Below, one piece after another: positions 1 to 8,128 of a stretch of DNA of 43,868 bases (position 1 is its first letter; every line of letters starts with the position of its first letter). Both the position numbers and the translations under genes were made by a program. Source of the stretch: Candidatus Bathyarchaeota archaeon (GTDB lineage Archaea > Thermoproteota > Bathyarchaeia > TCS64); the NCBI GenBank assembly GCA_026014875.1, contig JAOZHO010000050.1, forward strand, positions 100,090 to 143,957, written 5' to 3'. The notes beneath the pieces are model-generated. The model was given only the letters and a program-made list of their open reading frames with translations. It was not told the DNA's origin and made no database searches.

Positions 1-1
1 C

Positions 2-619
2 GCCTCGGATCACGGCGGCAAGGCGATGAAGGGCGCCTTCTGCATCAACACATGGCTCGAGGAGCAGGGCCTGCTGAAGCTTAGGAGCCCGGTGGAGAAG
101 GTTGTGAGGCTGAATGACGCTGATGTGGACTGGGAGAAGACGGTCGCATGGGGATGGGGCGGCTATTACGCGAGGGTATTCCTCAATCTCAAGGGCAGGG
201 AGGAGCATGGAATCGTCGATCCCGAGGACTATGAGAAGGTGCGTGACGAGATCGCCGAGGAGCTCATGAAGATCAGGGGGCCCAACGGCGAGGAGTGGGA
301 CACGAAGGTGTTGAAGCCCGAGGATATTTACAGCGAGACCAGAGGAGACCCCCCCGATCTGATGGTCTACTTCGATGACCTGTACTGGAGGTCAGCAGGG
401 ACCATGGGGCAGCCCGATCTATATCTTCCCGAGAACGACACGGGACCAGACGACGCTGTCCATGACAAGATGGGGCTGTTCATCTACTATGACCCCCGAG
501 AGGATCACGGGGGCAAGGTCGTTGACCTGAATATTCTCGATGTGGCCCCCACTCTTATGGAGGTTATGGGTCTCCCCGTTCCTAGGGACATGGAGGGCAA
601 GGCTTTACTGTCCCGCTGA
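2..619 (+). CDS. Alkaline-phosphatase-superfamily phosphodiesterase, C-terminal part
   Basis: The reading frame is open to the left edge, so only the C-terminal ~205 residues are present. It opens with SDHGGKA, the Asp-His metal-ligand motif of the type I phosphodiesterase/nucleotide pyrophosphatase branch of the alkaline phosphatase superfamily (AP-superfamily enzymes with two metal ions that hydrolyse phosphate or sulfate esters). The ending, DVAPTLMEVMGLPVPRDMEGKAL, is the usual close of this family, where a helix precedes the conserved MEG(K/R) loop. A stretch with DPPDLMVYFDD also fits archaeal COG3379-type members. The substrate cannot be told. The first in-frame ATG (26) is internal, not a start. 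A second EDHGG sits near the end and is probably the usual glycine loop, not another metal site. Confidence 0.85.
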   Translation, partial: ASDHGGKAMKGAFCINTWLEEQGLLKLRSPVEKVVRLNDADVDWEKTVAWGWGGYYARVFLNLKGREEHGIVDPEDYEKVRDEIAEELMKIRGPNGEEWDTKVLKPEDIYSETRGDPPDLMVYFDDLYWRSAGTMGQPDLYLPENDTGPDDAVHDKMGLFIYYDPREDHGGKVVDLNILDVAPTLMEVMGLPVPRDMEGKALLSR

Positions 620-758
620 AGATTGCGCGAGCCATCACGGGAAAAGAGTCTGAGGATGGCGTTTGAGAAAAGGTTAAGAGCGTTTCATCGCATGGATTAG
701 ATGATCCACAGGGTGCACATTTGGTCATGACGCCCCTCTCCCGCGGAGTATCCGTTCT

Positions 759-1361
759 ATGAGTGAAATCGAGATAGTAGAGTACACCCCGGTATCCGTC
801 CGCGAGACCCTGATAATGATGAAGGACATCTCGGAGCTCATGATCGACCTCGCCTACTCGGCGGCCCTATTCAACAACCGGGAGCTCGCGGAGGAGGTCA
901 CGGAGCTCGAGGAGAAGATGGACTCCCTTGTATATGTCCTTAATATGAATCTGATGCTCGCCGCGAGGGACAAGGCCGACGCAGAGAGTCTCGCCGGGGT
1001 CGCGAAGGTGGGCGCCCTCACCAACAGCATATCCGATGCAGCCGCCGACATCGCGGGCATCGTTCTCAACGAGATCGGGATACACCCCATCGTGAGGGAG
1101 GTCTTCCAGCGCACCGAGGAACACCTGGCTCGGGTTCAGGTCTCGGAGTCCTCGGTGTTGGCGGGGAAGACCGTAAACGACCTTGACCTAGCAGCCAAGG
1201 TTGGGGCCGACATCATCGCTGTCCGGCGGGGGAAGCACTGGATGATCAACCCCGAGAAGGAGATCGTGCTCCCGGAGGACATCCTATTAGCGCGGGGAAC
1301 CGCCATGGGCCTTAAGAGCTTGGTGAAGGCGGCCCGAGGGGAGGTGGACGAGATTGGCTGA
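759..1361 (+). CDS. PhoU domain plus TrkA-C (RCK_C) domain protein
   Basis: A 200-residue protein with an N-terminal helical PhoU-like half (about residues 10-115, with the repeated pattern DISELMIDLAYSAALF and ISDAAADIAGIVL) and a C-terminal TrkA-C ligand-binding half (about 125-195, SSVLAGKTVNDLDL through VLPEDILLARG). This two-domain layout matches the archaeal COG3273 type. TrkA-C domains bind small ligands and regulate K+ or other ion channels and antiporters; PhoU halves are usually adaptor bundles. No transporter gene is visible next to it, so the partner is unknown. It overlaps the next gene by 8 nt and the two are paralogues, so they are almost certainly co-translated and may form a hetero-oligomer. 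Confidence 0.85.
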   Translation: MSEIEIVEYTPVSVRETLIMMKDISELMIDLAYSAALFNNRELAEEVTELEEKMDSLVYVLNMNLMLAARDKADAESLAGVAKVGALTNSISDAAADIAGIVLNEIGIHPIVREVFQRTEEHLARVQVSESSVLAGKTVNDLDLAAKVGADIIAVRRGKHWMINPEKEIVLPEDILLARGTAMGLKSLVKAARGEVDEIG

Positions 1362-1947
1362 TGAGCTGCTGCTCTTCGAGAAGATAACCCAAGATCTCGT
1401 GGAGCTCAAGGACACCTCCGAGATGATGATGGACCTCGCCTACTCCGCCCTCCTCTTGAACAGCAGGTACTTGGCTGAGGAGGTGAGATTGCTCGAGGAT
1501 AAGGTTGACAGGCTCCACACGGAGTTCGAGCTCCTGGTTCTCTCAAGCAGAGTGGAGTCCCAGGAGACGCGTGGGCTACTGGGGCTGATCCGTATGGGTG
1601 TAGTGACGGAGAGGATCGCTGACGCCGCCGCCGAGATCGCCGAAGTCGTCCTCCGGGGAGGGGAGCCACACCCGGTCCTGAGCATGGTGATCCAGGGCGC
1701 CGAGGAGACCGTGGAGACCGCGGAGCTCGGTGAGGGCTCGCTACTAATGGGGAAGACATTGAAGGAGGCGAGGATCCCCGAGGAGACCGGGATGTGGGTC
1801 CTGGTAGTCAAGAGGGGGGATCGATGGATACGCCCCCGGCCTGACTTGGTTCTCCAGGTAGGAGACGTGGTTATAGCGTCGGGCTATGCGGAGGGTGAGG
1901 AGGACTTTAAGAGTCTGGTCAGTGGAAAGCCCTCTTCAGGCGATTAG
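1354..1947 (+). CDS. PhoU domain plus TrkA-C domain protein, second paralogue
   Basis: A 197-residue paralogue of the preceding gene with the same two-part build: PhoU-like helices (about 5-110; DTSEMMMDLAYSALLL, RIADAAAEIAEVVL) and a TrkA-C domain (about 122-190; GSLLMGKTLKEARIPEETG, VLQVGDVVIASG). The start is a TTG at 1354 inside the end of the upstream gene, preceded by a GAGGTGG-like ribosome site at about 1341; the first ATG frame signals lie too far in. The paired arrangement suggests a tandem duplication kept as two subunits of one regulator. As with its neighbour, the ligand and the regulated transporter are not identifiable from this window. Confidence 0.85.
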   Translation: MADELLLFEKITQDLVELKDTSEMMMDLAYSALLLNSRYLAEEVRLLEDKVDRLHTEFELLVLSSRVESQETRGLLGLIRMGVVTERIADAAAEIAEVVLRGGEPHPVLSMVIQGAEETVETAELGEGSLLMGKTLKEARIPEETGMWVLVVKRGDRWIRPRPDLVLQVGDVVIASGYAEGEEDFKSLVSGKPSSGD

Positions 1948-2028
1948 AACTCCCATTATCGCAGCGAAAAGTGCATTCCACAATTGGAAAGGCTTGTGCT
2001 CTAGGATATACCCATATGTAGAATGCGT

Positions 2029-2445
2029 CTATTCCTGGGCTTCCTGAGCCTCTTCCACAGGCTCCACGGGCTTGGGCTCCGCCTTCTTCTTTTTTTGCCC
2101 CTTAGGCTTCTCGACGATCTTGAAGTTGAGGAAAGTCGTCTCTGCGGTCACGGTGTTCCCCCGGACCACCACCCTCTTCCTCTCCCCCTTGTTTTTGGGC
2201 TTGAAACCCACTCCGCCGCTCAGAACGATCCGGGCCTTGACGCCTCCGTGGACATCTGGACGCATGGGTATCCCGTCCTTGTCGGTGCCCCCTGTGAGCT
2301 GGATCCTGTAGCCGGCGAGATCAGCGACGGTGCCGTCGATGGTCTCTCCGATCCTCAGCCCCACCAGCGAGGACATCCTCGCGTCCTCTAGCTCTCTCTT
2401 CTCGTTCGTCCCCGCCTCGGGGTCAGCAATTATCAACACAGGCAT
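2029..2445 (-). CDS. rps6e: 30S ribosomal protein eS6
   Basis: A structural protein of the small ribosomal subunit, found in archaea and eukaryotes. The core (about residues 1-112) carries the family pattern IADPEAG, LVGLRIGETIDGT, LAGYRIQLTGGTDKDGIPMR and KGERKRVVVRGNTV. It ends in an unusual ~25-residue tail with four lysines followed by a Glu/Ala/Pro-rich stretch, so at 138 residues it is a little longer than typical archaeal eS6. I choose the ATG at 2445 because an AGGTGA ribosome site lies about 6 nt upstream and overlaps the stop of aIF5B; the GTG at 2454 would add three residues (VRK). It is the second gene of an aIF5B-eS6 operon, a pairing known in archaea. Confidence 0.95.
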   Translation of the reverse strand: MPVLIIADPEAGTNEKRELEDARMSSLVGLRIGETIDGTVADLAGYRIQLTGGTDKDGIPMRPDVHGGVKARIVLSGGVGFKPKNKGERKRVVVRGNTVTAETTFLNFKIVEKPKGQKKKKAEPKPVEPVEEAQEAQE

Positions 2446-2454
2446 TTTTCTCAC

Positions 2455-4233
2455 CTAGAAGGCCCAGACCATGTCCTTCTTGCGCTTAACTTCGATGAGC
2501 TCCCTGAGCGCCTCCTGGGCGCCTGCGGTGAGCCGCTCCGAGTATTTGTCCCTGAGCAGCTTCGCGTGTTTTTCGGGAACTTCCACTAGGAGAACATCGC
2601 GCTCTTTTATATGTCTACCGACGATGGGTCGGGGCATCGAGACGGCCACCTCCTTTCCCTCCTCAGCGGTGGAGACAGGGTCCCCGGAGTCCTGGATCTG
2701 GGTGATGAGGCCAAGCCGGTCCCCCTCCAAGTTGACCATCCGTGTGTTCGACGTGATGCTTCCCTTCAGCACCTTGACGCCGAAGATCGCGGGCTTCGCT
2801 CTGCGGAAGATGAACCCGTCCATGATCTCGATCTTCCCGGGCTGCACGAGGGCGTCGTACTCCTTCCGGATCTTCGCCTCTCTCTCCGCTTCCATCCAGG
2901 AGATGTACTCGTCCATGAGGTTGTAGATTATGTCGCTGGTGAAGATGGGGACCTTCTGGTCGTGAGCCTCCTGCTCTGCGTCGGGGAGGGCCTTAACGTT
3001 GAACGCGAGGACCACGCCGTAGAGGGGCTCCTCGTACTTCACTGAGAGGGCCTCCTTCACCTCCCTGCGGCTGATGTTCCCGATGTCGGCGATCCTGATG
3101 GGGACGTTCTTGGCCCTGAGGCTCTCAGTCAGCGCCTCGAGGCTGCCTAGGGTGTCCGTCTTGAGGATGATCCCGAGGTTGTCGGTGGAGATCTTCAACC
3201 GCTCAAGCTCCGATGAGACATCCTCTATCGCCTCCTCAAGGGTCTTCTCGCCCCCCACGGCCACAAGGGGGGCTCCAGGGACCGCCTGCTCCAAGTCGGG
3301 AGCCGCGATCTTGACCCCCGCGGCTGCGGGAACCTCCTGGACTGTGTTGAATTTTTTCTTGGGGTCCCTGATCTCGTCCAGGGGCTGAGGTAGGAGGATC
3401 GCCCGGATGCTGCTGGTGATGGGGCCCTCCTTTCCGCCGATGACGATGATGTCATCCGCCTTGAGGACGCCGTCATAGATGATCGCGTTGATGGTTGTGC
3501 CGAGGCCCACCTCCTCCTTCACCTCTAGGACGGTGCCCAAGGCGGGGCCCTCGGAGACCACGAGCTTGTCCGCCATGTACTGCTGAGTGAGCCCGATGAG
3601 TACAGCGAGGAGCTCCCCGAGGCCCTCCCCCGTCTTTGCGCTCACGGGGACGATCGCGACGTTCCGGGTGAAGTCCCGGACCCTGTCAAAGCGCTCCGAT
3701 GCCATCCCCTCTCGGCTCAGGGTCCCCATGATCATGTACAGGCGGTTGTCCAGATCCTCTTTGACCAGGGGCACCTGCTTGGCGTAGGAGACAAGAAGGG
3801 GGGTGTTCTCCATACTCCTCCAGCCATCGATGCGGTCGATCTTGTTCGCGGCGATGATGAACGGGGTCTTCCTCGACTTGAGGATCTCTAGGCTCTCATA
3901 GGTCTGGTTCTCGAAGCCGTGCATCACGTCCACGACGAGGATCGCGACGTCGGCCACGGAACCCCCGCGCCGCCGAAGGTTGGCGAAGGCCTCGTGGCCC
4001 GGTGTGTCGATGACGAGGAGGCCGGGGATCTTGACTTGGGCCTCGAAGTCCTTTATCTGCTGGCGGGTAATCGCGACGAGGGTCTCTATGGGGAAGAAGC
4101 TGGCGCCGATCTGCTGGGTGAGCCCTCCCGCTTCCCTGAGCTGGACCGCGGAGCCCCGGATCTTGTCTAGGAGGCTTGTCTTCCCGGTGTCGACGTGCCC
4201 CAGCATGCAGACGATCGGCTGCCTTAAACTCAT
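2455..4233 (-). CDS. infB: Translation initiation factor aIF5B (IF-2 family GTPase)
   Basis: The GTPase that promotes ribosomal subunit joining and initiator tRNA placement. G-domain motifs are in order: GHVDTGKTS near residues 11-19, DTPGHEAFANLRRRG, the NKID box (AANKIDRIDGW), and SAK (VPVSAKTGEGLGELL). Domains II-IV follow, ending with LLRDKYSERLTAGAQEAL and the family's C-terminal helices. There is no intein. The frame is open up to 4293, but the ATG at 4233 gives the standard archaeal N-terminus MSLRQPIVCMLGHVDTGKT and a 592-residue protein, the normal family size; a TATA-like stretch lies about 35-40 nt upstream at 4266-4275. eS6 follows directly. Confidence 0.96.
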   Translation of the reverse strand: MSLRQPIVCMLGHVDTGKTSLLDKIRGSAVQLREAGGLTQQIGASFFPIETLVAITRQQIKDFEAQVKIPGLLVIDTPGHEAFANLRRRGGSVADVAILVVDVMHGFENQTYESLEILKSRKTPFIIAANKIDRIDGWRSMENTPLLVSYAKQVPLVKEDLDNRLYMIMGTLSREGMASERFDRVRDFTRNVAIVPVSAKTGEGLGELLAVLIGLTQQYMADKLVVSEGPALGTVLEVKEEVGLGTTINAIIYDGVLKADDIIVIGGKEGPITSSIRAILLPQPLDEIRDPKKKFNTVQEVPAAAGVKIAAPDLEQAVPGAPLVAVGGEKTLEEAIEDVSSELERLKISTDNLGIILKTDTLGSLEALTESLRAKNVPIRIADIGNISRREVKEALSVKYEEPLYGVVLAFNVKALPDAEQEAHDQKVPIFTSDIIYNLMDEYISWMEAEREAKIRKEYDALVQPGKIEIMDGFIFRRAKPAIFGVKVLKGSITSNTRMVNLEGDRLGLITQIQDSGDPVSTAEEGKEVAVSMPRPIVGRHIKERDVLLVEVPEKHAKLLRDKYSERLTAGAQEALRELIEVKRKKDMVWAF

Positions 4234-4261
4234 GTTGAACGCCCGCGAGTTAGACGGAGGG

Positions 4262-4302
4262 CGGATTAATATATCATATGCATCGGCGTACACCCCTTAT
4301 AG
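4262..4302. promoter_or_regulatory. Divergent promoter region between aIF5B and the 4326 gene
   Basis: A short AT-rich patch in GC-rich surroundings. On the minus strand ATATATTA-type sequence (4266-4275) is placed about 35-40 nt before the aIF5B ATG at 4233. On the plus strand CCTTATAGG (about 4294-4302) lies ~27 nt before the ATG at 4326, the right distance for an archaeal TATA box driving a leaderless mRNA. Inferred from spacing only. Confidence 0.5.
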
Positions 4303-4325
4303 GACTGGGCCGTCAGGGTAATCGT

Positions 4326-4796
4326 ATGTTTGACGGCGTCCGGAGATCCTACACCCTGTTGATCCTGTTCCTCAACGAGGTCATCGAGGAGCTGGGGACG
4401 GACAGGGGCCTCGAGATGCTTCAGGCCGCAGTCGAGAAGCAGGCAGAGGTCATCCACAGCGAGCTTCTTAGGGAGCTGTCCCATGATTCGCCTCCGCTGG
4501 AGATAGGTGACGTCGTCTACCGGACTTTTATGGAGGAGGCGGGGGCCGAGATCGTTGTCCACGAGAGGGATGACTCTTCGATTATTTATCGGGTGGCTCG
4601 GTGCCCCTTCTACGAGGCCTTCCTCGACGTGGGGATCGACTGCGGCTACTTCCTGGGAGGGCTGTGCGTCAACCTCACCCTCCCCGCGATCCAGGCCATC
4701 CTCAGCAGGTTCGACGGGCGCCTAAGGGTGGAGTCACGGCTTGTCCGGGAGAGCGCAGAGGAGTTCTGCCTCGAACGGATATTCCTCGGGGCCTGA
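4326..4796 (+). CDS. Small cysteine-containing protein resembling the L-2-amino-thiazoline-4-carboxylic acid hydrolase family
   Basis: About 156 residues. The N-terminal half is helical (RRSYTLLILFLNEVIEELG, LQAAVEKQAEVIHSELL). The C-terminal half has ARCPFYEAFLDVGIDCGYF, then GGLCVNLTLPAIQAI, then RFDGRLRVESRL and an EFCLERI end. A CPF..E..G, then a second cysteine, then a final cysteine in a beta strand is the layout of the ATC-hydrolase-like family (PF14196); V4R-like ligand-binding domains have a similar build and are the main alternative. The frame extends upstream to 4278, but ATG 4326 fits the TATA box at 4294-4302. It sits 35 nt before the CoA transferase gene and may be co-transcribed. 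Enzymatic function is not established by the sequence. Confidence 0.5.
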   Translation: MFDGVRRSYTLLILFLNEVIEELGTDRGLEMLQAAVEKQAEVIHSELLRELSHDSPPLEIGDVVYRTFMEEAGAEIVVHERDDSSIIYRVARCPFYEAFLDVGIDCGYFLGGLCVNLTLPAIQAILSRFDGRLRVESRLVRESAEEFCLERIFLGA

Positions 4797-4831
4797 AAAG
4801 TCTAAAACGTTCTAGACTCCTATGATCCCCC

Positions 4832-6037
4832 ATGTCAAGCAAAGCCGGGGAGTTGCCCCTCAAAGGGATTCGGGTCCTCGACCTGAGCAGGGTCCTCGCG
4901 GGCCCCTTCTGTTCCATGACCCTCTCGGATCTGGGGGCCGAAGTGATCAAGGTGGAGATCCCGGGTCGGGGAGATGACACCCGTGCTTACCCCCCCTTCG
5001 TGAACGGTGAGAGCAGCTACTTCATGTCTATCAACAGGGGGAAGAAGAGCGTCACCCTCAACCTCAAGACCGAGGAGGCCCGGGAGGCCCTTCACAGGAT
5101 CGCGGAGAAGTGCGACGTCTTCCTGGAGAACTATCGTCCCGGGGTCACCGCTCGCCTAGGGGTGGACTACGAGACCCTGAGAGAGGTTAACCCCTGCCTC
5201 GTCTACTGCAGCATCTCCAGCTTCGGCCAGACGGGGCCCTACGCCCAGTGGCCGGGGTATGACCTCATAATCCAGGGGATGGGGGGGCTCATGGGGGTCA
5301 CGGGGGAGCCCGGGGCGGCCCCGGTGAGGATCGGTGTCGCGATCACCGATCTCGGAGCGGGGATGTGGGCCGTGATCGCCATCCTCTCAGCCCTCAGGGC
5401 CCGGGAGAAGACGGGGAAAGGCCAGTATCTGGATGTCTCCATGATCGACGGCTCGGTCTCGTGGATGACTTATATGGCGGGTAACTACTTCGCGACGGGG
5501 AAGGTTTCCCCCAAGATGGGTTCCGCCCATCCCAGTATTGTGCCGTATCAGGCCTTCGAGGCGGGGGACGGGAAGGGTATTCTGGTTGCAGCGGGGAACG
5601 ACCGGCTCTTCGGGATGCTCTGCGACGTATTGGGGCTCGGGGGGCTCAGCGGTGATCCGCTTTATGTGAAAAACGAGGATCGGGTGGCGAACCGGGGGAC
5701 GCTAATTCCCCTGCTGCAGGAGGAGTTCAGGAAGAGGCCTCGGGACGTGTGGCTCGAGGCCTTCAGGGCCATCGGATTCCCCAGCGCCCCAGTCTACTCC
5801 ATGGATGAGATCTTCGCCGACGAGCAGGTGCTCCACAGGGGGATGCTGGTGGAGATGGATCATCCCAAGGCGGGGAGAATCAAGCAGATCGGGCCGGTGC
5901 TCAAGTTTTCGGGGACGCCCTTTGAGGTGGGGTTGCCCCCGCCGGAGCTGGGGGCTCACACCGATGAGGTTCTCGAGGAGATCGCGGGTTACTCCCCCGA
6001 GGAGGTCGAGGGCCTCAGGGAGAGAGGGGCGATCTAA
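4832..6037 (+). CDS. CaiB/BaiF family (family III) CoA transferase
   Basis: A 401-residue enzyme that moves CoA between carboxylic acids through an aspartyl-CoA thioester. The N-terminus LPLKGIRVLDLSRVLAGPF, then LSDLGAEVIKVE and PGRGDDTRAYPPF are classic for the family. The catalytic aspartate is in PGYDLIIQGMGGLM, matching the conserved YD(L/A)..Q..SG region. Further markers are KTGKGQYLDVSMIDGSV and the C-terminal DEIFADEQVLHRGML. Length is standard. The acid substrate is not predictable: family members act on carnitine, succinate/malate, oxalate/formate and aromatic acids. The preceding small cysteine protein is the only close neighbour. A T6 run just after the stop may end transcription. 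Confidence 0.93.
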   Translation: MSSKAGELPLKGIRVLDLSRVLAGPFCSMTLSDLGAEVIKVEIPGRGDDTRAYPPFVNGESSYFMSINRGKKSVTLNLKTEEAREALHRIAEKCDVFLENYRPGVTARLGVDYETLREVNPCLVYCSISSFGQTGPYAQWPGYDLIIQGMGGLMGVTGEPGAAPVRIGVAITDLGAGMWAVIAILSALRAREKTGKGQYLDVSMIDGSVSWMTYMAGNYFATGKVSPKMGSAHPSIVPYQAFEAGDGKGILVAAGNDRLFGMLCDVLGLGGLSGDPLYVKNEDRVANRGTLIPLLQEEFRKRPRDVWLEAFRAIGFPSAPVYSMDEIFADEQVLHRGMLVEMDHPKAGRIKQIGPVLKFSGTPFEVGLPPPELGAHTDEVLEEIAGYSPEEVEGLRERGAI

Positions 6038-6039
6038 CC

Positions 6040-6045
6040 TTTTTT
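6040..6045 (+). terminator. T-rich transcription stop after the CoA transferase
   Basis: A run of six T immediately after the stop codon, followed by an AT-rich stretch. Archaeal RNA polymerase terminates at T runs without needing a hairpin. Position fits; strength is unknown. Confidence 0.35.
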
Positions 6046-6077
6046 CGATATAGTGGTCATGAAGTTTTTCGGTTTAT

Positions 6078-6218
6078 ATGGTCGCCAGTCACGAGTCTGT
6101 TGCTCTTGTTGTCGGCACCGGTGGGGCGGGGTTGAGCGGCGCCATCGAGGCATGGCTCAGACGGGAAGCCCTCAGCCTCAGGGATTCCCAGCCCCTATCC
6201 GCGGTAGGCCTCGTCTAG
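6078..6218 (+). pseudogene. N-terminal stub of an FAD-dependent oxidoreductase (succinate dehydrogenase/fumarate reductase flavoprotein type)
   Basis: From ATG 6078 the frame gives 46 codons. Residues 8-25 (VALVVGTGGAGLSGAIEA) are an unmistakable Rossmann ADP-binding beta-alpha-beta start with GxGGAG, as in fumarate reductase or 3-ketosteroid dehydrogenase-like flavoproteins. After residue ~25 the resemblance ends and a TAG stops the frame at 6216-6218; full-length relatives have 450-550 residues. Nothing later in the 6.2-6.7 kb gap resembles the rest of the enzyme, so an internal deletion or rearrangement removed it. Expression of a 46-residue product cannot be excluded, but it could not be an enzyme. 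Confidence 0.7.
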
Positions 6219-6665
6219 GTCACCTGCATGGACAGCACCGACCTCAGAGACTGGAGCGAATAATTAACTCAATATACCAGCTGGAATACCCTCCATCTTT
6301 TGCGATCATCGCGTGCGAGAACTCCCAATGTAGAGGACAGGGATAACGCGAAAAAATGAAAGATATGTTACCATGAACCCGATAACCCTGAAAAACCGTT
6401 TTTATCAGAAAAGGAGACCGAAAAACAGGCTTTTCGGGTAGGGGGGAGGGGGGGGTCATACGGATCGTGTCTGAAAAACACTCGGATCGACGAAAGAAAC
6501 GAGAAAACAGGTCCGATGCGATCCGATTCATATCAAAAGGAGCACTTATGCAGTACAGAAAAGGACACCAGTACTCTTGGAAGTGCTCTACGCTTCTATG
6601 AGCCCGTCCCTCTCTGAAAAAGGAATCCCAAAAACAATAAAGACGCAGAAGACCGTGAGAGTATT
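6219..6665. other. Gene-poor region
   Basis: About 450 bases with no convincing gene on either strand. Short open frames lack family motifs and have random-looking composition. A G-rich run (6438-6453) and A-rich stretches break it up. It is probably the scar of the deletion that left the flavoprotein stub upstream, plus the promoter of the 6666 gene (AAAACAATAAAGA at about 6630-6642 is the best TATA candidate). Confidence 0.5.
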
Positions 6666-7142
6666 ATGACTGGACTCAGAAGAAAGGAAAAAGAGATCAA
6701 GGACAAGACCGAGATCGAACAAGTCCTAAGGGAAGCCACAGTGGGTAGACTCGGAACAAGCAGAGACGACACCCCCTATGTCGTCCCCGTCTCCTACGTC
6801 TACCACGACGGAAAGATCACAATCCACGGCGCCAAACAGGGGAAGAAGATGGACGACATCGCGGCGAACCCCCGAGTCTGCTTCGAGGTAGACACAAGCG
6901 AGATAATACCATCAGACGACCCCTGCAACTACAGCTACAGATACAAGAGCGTCATAGCCAACGGCACCGCGAAAATACTGGAGGACTCCACTGAGAAACT
7001 CAAGGGGCTCAGGCTCCTCACAGAGAAATACGCCCCTGGAAAAGGGCTCGCCCTCACAGAGGAACACCTCAAGAAGAACTGGAACCTGAACATCGTGGAG
7101 ATCACAATACAAGATATGGTGGGAAAGAAGAGCACCGCATAG
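6666..7142 (+). CDS. Pyridoxamine 5'-phosphate oxidase-like flavin-binding protein (NimA/Pyridox_ox_2 type)
   Basis: A 158-residue split-barrel flavoprotein. Family signatures are EIEQVLREATVGRLGT at the start (the conserved helix plus first strand), PYVVPVSYVYHDGKITIHGA in the core and GKKMDDIAANPRVCFEVD, all typical of PF12900 and the 5-nitroimidazole-resistance (Nim) group. Such proteins bind FMN, F420 or haem and act as small reductases; the substrate is not evident. Length is normal for the family. Third codon positions avoid T and favour C and A, as in the rest of 6.6-11.2 kb. It faces the FTR/glutaredoxin pair tail to tail. Confidence 0.85.
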   Translation: MTGLRRKEKEIKDKTEIEQVLREATVGRLGTSRDDTPYVVPVSYVYHDGKITIHGAKQGKKMDDIAANPRVCFEVDTSEIIPSDDPCNYSYRYKSVIANGTAKILEDSTEKLKGLRLLTEKYAPGKGLALTEEHLKKNWNLNIVEITIQDMVGKKSTA

Positions 7143-7157
7143 CCACGGAGCCAATCC

Positions 7158-7673
7158 CTAGGTCGACCGGACGCCCAACCCCGTATCTATCTCCGCGAAC
7201 ATCTCCCGCTTAGCCCTGCAGATAGGGCAGACATACGGGGGCTCCTCCCTGAACACCACGTAACCACACACCCGACAATAGCGGAGAGTCCTCCCCGTCT
7301 CAACGCTGGATACCTCAGACGGAGACTCCTGACTATCCTCACCGCCCGCAGCCAGCAGCCCCCTCATCTGCATCTCCGGAGGCCTCCTCTCCGGTATAGG
7401 GTCAGCCGCACCCCGCTCAAAAGACGCCTCATCCACATAAAGGCAACAATAACAAGTCCCGAACTCCTGCACATCAGGGTCCCGATAATCACAGGGGCAG
7501 ATAATATCCCGATCCACCTCGAAGACTCCCGACGAAAACCTGCAAGGACAGGAGGGATACCCGTACCTCTCTTCATTCACCCGCAAACCCTCGAGGAGAG
7601 GAGCCAGAAAATCGGGATCAGGATTCAGCCAATAGCCTCGGGACCGGGCGTCCAGCTCATGCCTCCGCTTCAC
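7158..7673 (-). CDS. Ferredoxin:thioredoxin reductase catalytic subunit with C-terminal rubredoxin-like domain
   Basis: This enzyme passes electrons from ferredoxin to a disulfide in a thioredoxin or glutaredoxin through a [4Fe-4S] cluster and an active-site disulfide. All family cysteine pairs are visible: CPC at 42-44, CPC at 59-61 and CYCC at 74-77, within the catalytic-beta-chain pattern YGYPSCPCRF...ICPCDYRDPDV...GTCYCCLYV. After an acidic linker (about 100-128) comes a rubredoxin-like metal site with CxxC at 133-136 and CxxC at 149-152, an add-on seen in archaeal relatives. The start is a GTG at 7673, 14 nt after the glutaredoxin stop. The two genes form an operon and are likely enzyme and substrate. 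Confidence 0.93.
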   Translation of the reverse strand: MKRRHELDARSRGYWLNPDPDFLAPLLEGLRVNEERYGYPSCPCRFSSGVFEVDRDIICPCDYRDPDVQEFGTCYCCLYVDEASFERGAADPIPERRPPEMQMRGLLAAGGEDSQESPSEVSSVETGRTLRYCRVCGYVVFREEPPYVCPICRAKREMFAEIDTGLGVRST

Positions 7674-7687
7674 ATCTTCGACGGAGA

Positions 7688-7972
7688 TCAGAGACCCAGC
7701 GCCCCCCTGAACTCATCGGGCTTAAACCCTGAGATCACCACCTCGTCATCCACTATAGTCACCGGAAACCCTAGGGGCAAATCCCGCTCCTTAAGAATCC
7801 TGCCAACTTCCCGCTTCTCATCCATAGTACATTTATCGACGTCAACATACTCGAAAGCGACGTCATTCTCACGGAGGAACTCTTTAGTCCGCTTACACCA
7901 GCCACACGTGCTCAAGGCGAACACGAACACGCCGTGCTCCGATCTCTCCCCCTCAACCCTAACAGTAGTCAA
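7688..7972 (-). CDS. Glutaredoxin/NrdH-like thiol redoxin
   Basis: About 95 residues in the thioredoxin fold. The active site is STCGWCKRTKEFL (CxxC), followed by a central strand AFEYVDVDKC, the cis-proline region GFPVTIVDDEVV, and a C-terminal SGFKPDEFRGAL, matching glutaredoxin/NrdH. The frame is open to 8038 but the first 22 codons are hydrophobic and unlike the family; the TTG at 7972 gives a normal N-terminus and lies downstream of a TATA-like TTTATACTT at about 8021-8029. That start choice is a judgement. Its operon partner is ferredoxin:thioredoxin reductase, implying that this redoxin is reduced by ferredoxin instead of NADPH or glutathione. Confidence 0.88.
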   Translation of the reverse strand: MTTVRVEGERSEHGVFVFALSTCGWCKRTKEFLRENDVAFEYVDVDKCTMDEKREVGRILKERDLPLGFPVTIVDDEVVISGFKPDEFRGALGL

Positions 7973-8128
7973 CTCACCCAAACCAAATCGCCAACCACAC
8001 AATAAGACGAGAACCGCTCGAAGTATAAATAATGACATTCAGTAATACCTGAGGCTCATCTCCCACCTGTCTAAAGACACCCCACTCAGGCTTTTATCAG
8101 ACCTAGGAAGTCTAATTTACGAAAACGT

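Noticed and set aside
6244-6531. 95-residue minus-strand frame in the 6.2-6.7 kb gap
   Set aside because: Random-looking composition, no motif, no promoter or ribosome site.
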